Positions 33,242-38,576 of a DNA stretch of 38,576 nt are shown piece after piece; position 1 is the stretch's first letter, and every line of letters begins with the position of its first letter. The stretch comes from Comamonadaceae bacterium (GTDB lineage: Bacteria; Pseudomonadota; Gammaproteobacteria; Burkholderiales; Burkholderiaceae_C). The notes beneath the pieces were generated by a model. That model saw only the letters and a program-made list of their open reading frames with translations, did not search any database and had not been told where the DNA came from. The position numbers and the translations under genes were made by a program. The stretch spans positions 1-38,576 of the forward strand of contig CANEVH010000037.1 of the NCBI GenBank assembly GCA_947442105.1, in the 5' to 3' direction.

Positions 33242-34057
33242 TTACTGCTTTACAAAACGCAGGGTAAAGCGGTCGCTCTCGCCAATGGCGCGGTATTTGT
33301 CGCGGTCCACGTCTTTCATGCGGTAGCTCGGTGGCAGGGTCCAGACGCCTTGCGCGTAGTCTTTGCTGTCTTTGGGGTTGGCGTTCACCTCGGAGGTGGC
33401 GTCGAGCTTGAAGCCCGCCTGCTCGATCAGCGCAATGGCCACGTCCTGGCGCACATAGCCGCTGGCGGTTTGCTCGGCCTGGGTTTGGTCGGTGCGCCCC
33501 CGGTGGTCCACGATGCCCAAGACGCCGCCAGGCTTCAAGGCCCGGTAAAAGGCCTTGAGCGAGGGCTCCAGCTCCTTTTGCTCCATCCAGTTGTGCAGAT
33601 TGCGAAAGCTAATCACTACGTCCGCGCTGCCCGGTGGCGCAATGGCGTGGCGGTCGGCGCGAAACGGGGTGACCACGACCTTGCCGTACAAGGCCGGTTC
33701 GTCTTTGAGGCGCTGCAAGAGCTTTTGGTGGTCCGCCAGGTACTGCGGCTGCGATTCGTCGCGGTTGGCGGCGATGTACAAGCCCTTGTCCTTGAGCCAG
33801 GGCGCCAATTTTTCCAGGTAGTAGCCGCCGCTGCCCGGCAATACTTCCACCACCGTGCTGTCCGCGCGAATGCCAAAAAACGCCAGCGTCTGCGCCGGAT
33901 GGCGGTAGGCGTCGCGCGCCACGTTGCCCGGCGAGCGTTGGGCGCCAGAGAGCAAGGGCTCAAAAGTGGCGGGGCTGACCGCCTGGGCGAGGACGACGTT
34001 GCCGCAAAACGCAAGGGTGGAGAGCAGTGCGCAAACGGTTCGGATCTTGTTTTTCAT
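33242..34057 (-). CDS. Exported methyltransferase-like protein (class I SAM fold)
   Basis: This 271-aa protein begins with a clear signal peptide (MKNKIRTVCALLSTLAFCGN, cleavage near VLAQA). A Rossmann-type segment VVEVLPGSGGYYLEKLAP, ADVVISFRNLHNW and LKPGGVLGIVDHRG follow, recalling class I SAM methyltransferases (predicted methyltransferase group like COG4798). SAM is not normally available outside the cytoplasm, so export makes the biochemical role puzzling. ATG 34057 was preferred to an upstream TTG at 34075 because the signal peptide then has a normal length. Confidence 0.8.
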   Translation of the reverse strand: MKNKIRTVCALLSTLAFCGNVVLAQAVSPATFEPLLSGAQRSPGNVARDAYRHPAQTLAFFGIRADSTVVEVLPGSGGYYLEKLAPWLKDKGLYIAANRDESQPQYLADHQKLLQRLKDEPALYGKVVVTPFRADRHAIAPPGSADVVISFRNLHNWMEQKELEPSLKAFYRALKPGGVLGIVDHRGRTDQTQAEQTASGYVRQDVAIALIEQAGFKLDATSEVNANPKDSKDYAQGVWTLPPSYRMKDVDRDKYRAIGESDRFTLRFVKQ

Positions 34058-34412
34058 GGCATTGGATAGATTCAAAAGCGGGTGAAAACAAACTGATGCG
34101 CCGTGCCAGCTTGGGAAAGCGCTTGGGCAGGGTCATGCGCAGTGCGGGCACAAACGGGAACAGACCAGCCCAAACCGCACCAAAGATGCCTGCGCGCGCA
34201 GTTTGGAAGAAGCAGGGTTTGGCATGCGCCCAAGCTTAGCAGTGCGGCTCCTGCTGACGTTGTGGGCATGCGGCTTCTGCCCCAGGCCGGTCCGCTGCGC
34301 TCAGTCCACCGCCGATGAACAAGGCCACCCAGTGGACCTATTCATTCAGCTCAAATCACTGTCGCGCGGGGGTGCCGGCGCCAGATCGGCACAGCTCGCC
34401 AAGCAGTGCAAC
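34058..34412. other. Intergenic region without a supported gene
   Basis: Between katG and the exported methyltransferase-like gene. Short plus-strand frames are present but lack a ribosome-binding site or recognisable motif. No clear terminator is visible after katG. Confidence 0.5.
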
Positions 34413-36843
<2,431 letters not shown>

Positions 36844-37022
36844 AGGAATGGAAGGGACTTCCCCGTCCCAGGCAAGCCGCGCACCCTCAGGGTTGCGGTT
36901 TACGGCACAGCAGTGCCAAGATGGTGAGGCGAATCTGTTCATCAACTCCCTTTTTTCTGCAAGTGGAAGTCATGGCAACCATATGCGTTGGAATTGATCT
37001 CGCACAAGAACGTTTTCGCCAG
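36844..37022 (+). mobile_element. IS110-type left end and frameshifted transposase start (remnant)
   Basis: Resembles 9822-9961 in its non-coding part (gggacttccccgtccc, caagccgc, ctcagggttgcggttt). At 36972 a frame starts MATICVGIDLA and then loses register: an extra C after GCA turns the expected AKNVFA into QERF. Only about 17 transposase codons remain before unrelated sequence begins. In IS110 elements the stretch before the transposase gene encodes the bridge RNA. Confidence 0.55.
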
Positions 37023-37154
37023 GGAGCCACCAGACAGGCGGAAGAGTTTGATGTCGCTTATGGGCTAGTTTTTTTCGCTGGGTTAAATGCGTTTTGTTAT
37101 ATGCAGTTACCGGAATTTTTTCGCTTGTCTGGGACGGGGAAGTCCCTTTTATTC
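36851..37154. repeat. Inverted repeat of a hairpin-forming end sequence
   Basis: 36851-36877 (aagggacttccccgtcccag...) reappears inverted at about 37123-37150. Each copy is itself a small hairpin with GGGAC/GTCCC arms. They bound about 300 bp that include the IS110 start remnant. Confidence 0.6.
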
Positions 37155-37174
37155 GCTAGGCCGCAATCGGGCGC

Positions 37175-38266
37175 TCATTGCAAATATGGAGTTAGCAGTC
37201 TCATCTGCGGTCTGTCTTCGCCATTGGACGGCTCAATGGAGTAAATATAATTTCCCCACCAAGGTCCTGCGGCCCACCAAGACCAGCCAACCCACACATC
37301 CGCGTTACTCTGCATAAAGTCCAGCATTCCTGAAACCGCTTGGTTGCACATGGGATTGTCGGCTCCACCAAATTCTCCTAACAGTCCTCGCTTTCGATTG
37401 GTCCTTAGCCAATTAGTAAACACAGCAAGACGCTCCGCGCCAATGGTCGAGCTGACGCAGATAGCGGACCTTCCAGAACTATCGACGTCCAGATATTGAT
37501 GAGCCTCAAATACGAGATTATTAATTGGATCGGAAATCAACAGCATCGCAACGGCGTTGGATGTGCCGTACCAGTTTTGTGTCCAGCTATGGGCACCAGT
37601 CCATCCATTGCCTGGAACAGAAATCAAATTGGAGGCGCCAGCGCTCCGCACTGCGACGATTGCTGCGTTGGCTGCTGTAACCCAGGTTTCCGTTGGCATA
37701 GTATTCGGTTCATTCATGAGACCAAACATCACCAGGGGGTTACTCTTGTATAAGATGGCCAATCGTCTCCAAAAATCTGCAAATGCTGCATGGGGAACCT
37801 GAGCAGAGCCAATCAGTTGACCTTGATACCTCGCATAGTTGTGCGGGTCTAACAGAACCGTTAAGCCAGCATTAGTTATCTCGGCCACAGTGTTCTGTAA
37901 GCGAGCCAGTTCCGCAGAATCGAACGGCTGATTCAATTCAGGTTGAAGTCTCTCCCATCTAAATGGCAGTCGCACAAAATTCATACCCTTATTCTTGAAA
38001 TAGAGTATTTCACTGGGCGTAGGGTATGTGTAATCTACGCCAAATATTCCAGGGAGCCGTCCTTCACCAAAATCCGCACCCGCCAAGTTCACACCACGCA
38101 GTTGCAATGTTCCCACAGGAAAGGTAACTGGAACGACAGGTGTGGACGACAAGTTGCCTCCGTCTGCCCTGCTTCCCACGCCACCACACGAAGTGAGTAA
38201 AAGAATCGTCAACACGAGAACTGTAATAGAGATAGTGCGCGAGGCTTGTGTCTGAATTTGAAGCAT
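37175..38266 (-). CDS. GH5-like glycoside hydrolase lipoprotein (endoglucanase type)
   Basis: This 363-aa secreted glycosidase has a lipoprotein signal with lipobox LTSC (Cys27) followed by a Gly/Ser-rich tether. The domain starts GVNLAGADFGEG, with FVRLPFRWERLQP and LLDPHNYARY. Acid/base Glu186 lies in FGLMNEPNTM and nucleophile Glu298 in GLLGEFGG, as in GH5 cellulases. The C-terminus WVGWSWWAAGPWWGNY supplies substrate-stacking tryptophans. The gene is less GC-rich than the catabolic genes, so it may be acquired. It would be anchored to a membrane and act on beta-glucans. Confidence 0.9.
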   Translation of the reverse strand: MLQIQTQASRTISITVLVLTILLLTSCGGVGSRADGGNLSSTPVVPVTFPVGTLQLRGVNLAGADFGEGRLPGIFGVDYTYPTPSEILYFKNKGMNFVRLPFRWERLQPELNQPFDSAELARLQNTVAEITNAGLTVLLDPHNYARYQGQLIGSAQVPHAAFADFWRRLAILYKSNPLVMFGLMNEPNTMPTETWVTAANAAIVAVRSAGASNLISVPGNGWTGAHSWTQNWYGTSNAVAMLLISDPINNLVFEAHQYLDVDSSGRSAICVSSTIGAERLAVFTNWLRTNRKRGLLGEFGGADNPMCNQAVSGMLDFMQSNADVWVGWSWWAAGPWWGNYIYSIEPSNGEDRPQMRLLTPYLQ

Positions 38267-38284
38267 GGTAAATGCCTTAGGAGC

Positions 38285-38443
38285 ATGTTCAACTTGGGTT
38301 TGTTGGCTATTTGTATTGTGGGATTACCGGCTGCGTATGCATTCGATAATGACGGTCGCGATTGGCAATTTGCGCAATCAAATCACGGGCGAGTTCGCGC
38401 AGTTGCTTTGCGTTCAAACTGGACAGTGATTCGGGGGCGATAA
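38285..38443 (+). CDS. Possible small secreted peptide
   Basis: A 52-codon frame begins MFNLGLLAICIVGLPAAYAF, which looks like a signal peptide, then NDGRDWQFAQSNHG. AGGAG sits only one base before the ATG, too close for efficient initiation, so this may be chance. Divergent from the GH5 gene. Confidence 0.3.
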   Translation: MFNLGLLAICIVGLPAAYAFDNDGRDWQFAQSNHGRVRAVALRSNWTVIRGR

Positions 38444-38480
38444 CCATGAACGCAAGTGTGCCTGCGCCCTGCACATTAGC

Positions 38481-38502
38481 CTATTGGAGCATCCCCCAAT
38501 AG
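38481..38502. terminator. Small hairpin, possible bidirectional terminator
   Basis: ctattgg and ccaatag pair around a short loop. No T-run follows on either strand, so termination is uncertain. Confidence 0.25.
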
Positions 38503-38528
38503 ACGCAAATACGCATGGCAACCCAGAA

Positions 38529-38576
38529 TCACACCACGCTGACGATGCCGCCCTCGCCCATGCGCGACCAGGTCAA
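38529..38576 (-). CDS. Possible C-terminal end of a minus-strand gene (partial)
   Basis: The minus strand is open from the window edge to a TGA at 38529 and ends TWSRMGEGGIVSVV. Only about 15 residues are visible, so the gene cannot be identified. A plus-strand frame starting at 38515 is equally open. Confidence 0.2.
   Translation of the reverse strand: MTWSRMGEGGIVSVV

Overview
The window looks like chromosomal DNA of a GC-rich betaproteobacterium, most likely order Burkholderiales and plausibly family Comamonadaceae. This rests on codon usage, protein style, guanidine-I riboswitch usage and remnants of IS110 and IS91 transposases; I could not run a database search. Nearly all recognisable genes lie on the minus strand.

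Region by region: (1) 1-902 is the truncated gene of a membrane-anchored Ycf48/BNR-like protein made of near-identical 42-residue repeats, followed by debris of an MBL-fold hydrolase and an IS91-type transposase. (2) 1405-7884 is an operon with a BMP-family ABC transporter (binding protein, two permeases, double ATPase) and two isochorismatase-fold cysteine hydrolases, one a convincing biuret hydrolase and the other a triuret hydrolase candidate. (3) 8037-13274 is an accessory stretch: a coiled-coil zinc-ribbon membrane protein, an anchored HIT protein, an IS110 remnant, an AHSA1/SRPBCC protein and an AT-rich gene with two HEPN-type motifs. A repeated 45-nt hairpin sits at the 3' end of two of these genes. 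(4) 13275-16459 encodes the lower cyanuric acid pathway: AtzG, AtzE, AtzH and the ring-opening cyanuric acid amidohydrolase. (5) 16567-22468 is a tightly packed, functionally unassigned module: unknown protein, MBL-fold hydrolase, creatininase-family amidohydrolase, EamA exporter, two SDR dehydrogenases and a membrane di-iron hydroxylase/desaturase. (6) 22505-32865 is a guanidine assimilation locus: two guanidine-I riboswitches, an NitT/TauT-type ABC transporter whose binding protein is separated from its permease and ATPase, a carboxyguanidine deiminase pair (DUF1989), a biotin-dependent guanidine/urea carboxylase and allophanate hydrolase. (7) 32891-38576 is ordinary flanking DNA: DUF427 protein, exported methyltransferase-like protein, KatG, an IS110-derived remnant, a GH5 lipoprotein and gene fragments at the edge.

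How it fits together: guanidine (via carboxyguanidine), biuret (BiuH) and cyanuric acid (AtzD, then AtzEG, then AtzH) all converge on allophanate. The only allophanate hydrolase visible in the window is the one in the guanidine operon. Consensus sigma-54 promoters (GG-N10-GC) lie just upstream of both guanidine riboswitches, and weaker ones precede atzG and the biuret transporter operon. This suggests dual control by nitrogen limitation and by ligand. The best candidate for an undescribed system is the middle module (5). It lies between guanidine and cyanurate genes, in the path of transcription from the second riboswitch, and has the composition expected for oxidising an N-alkyl or cyclic guanidine/ureide compound down to guanidine or ureides.
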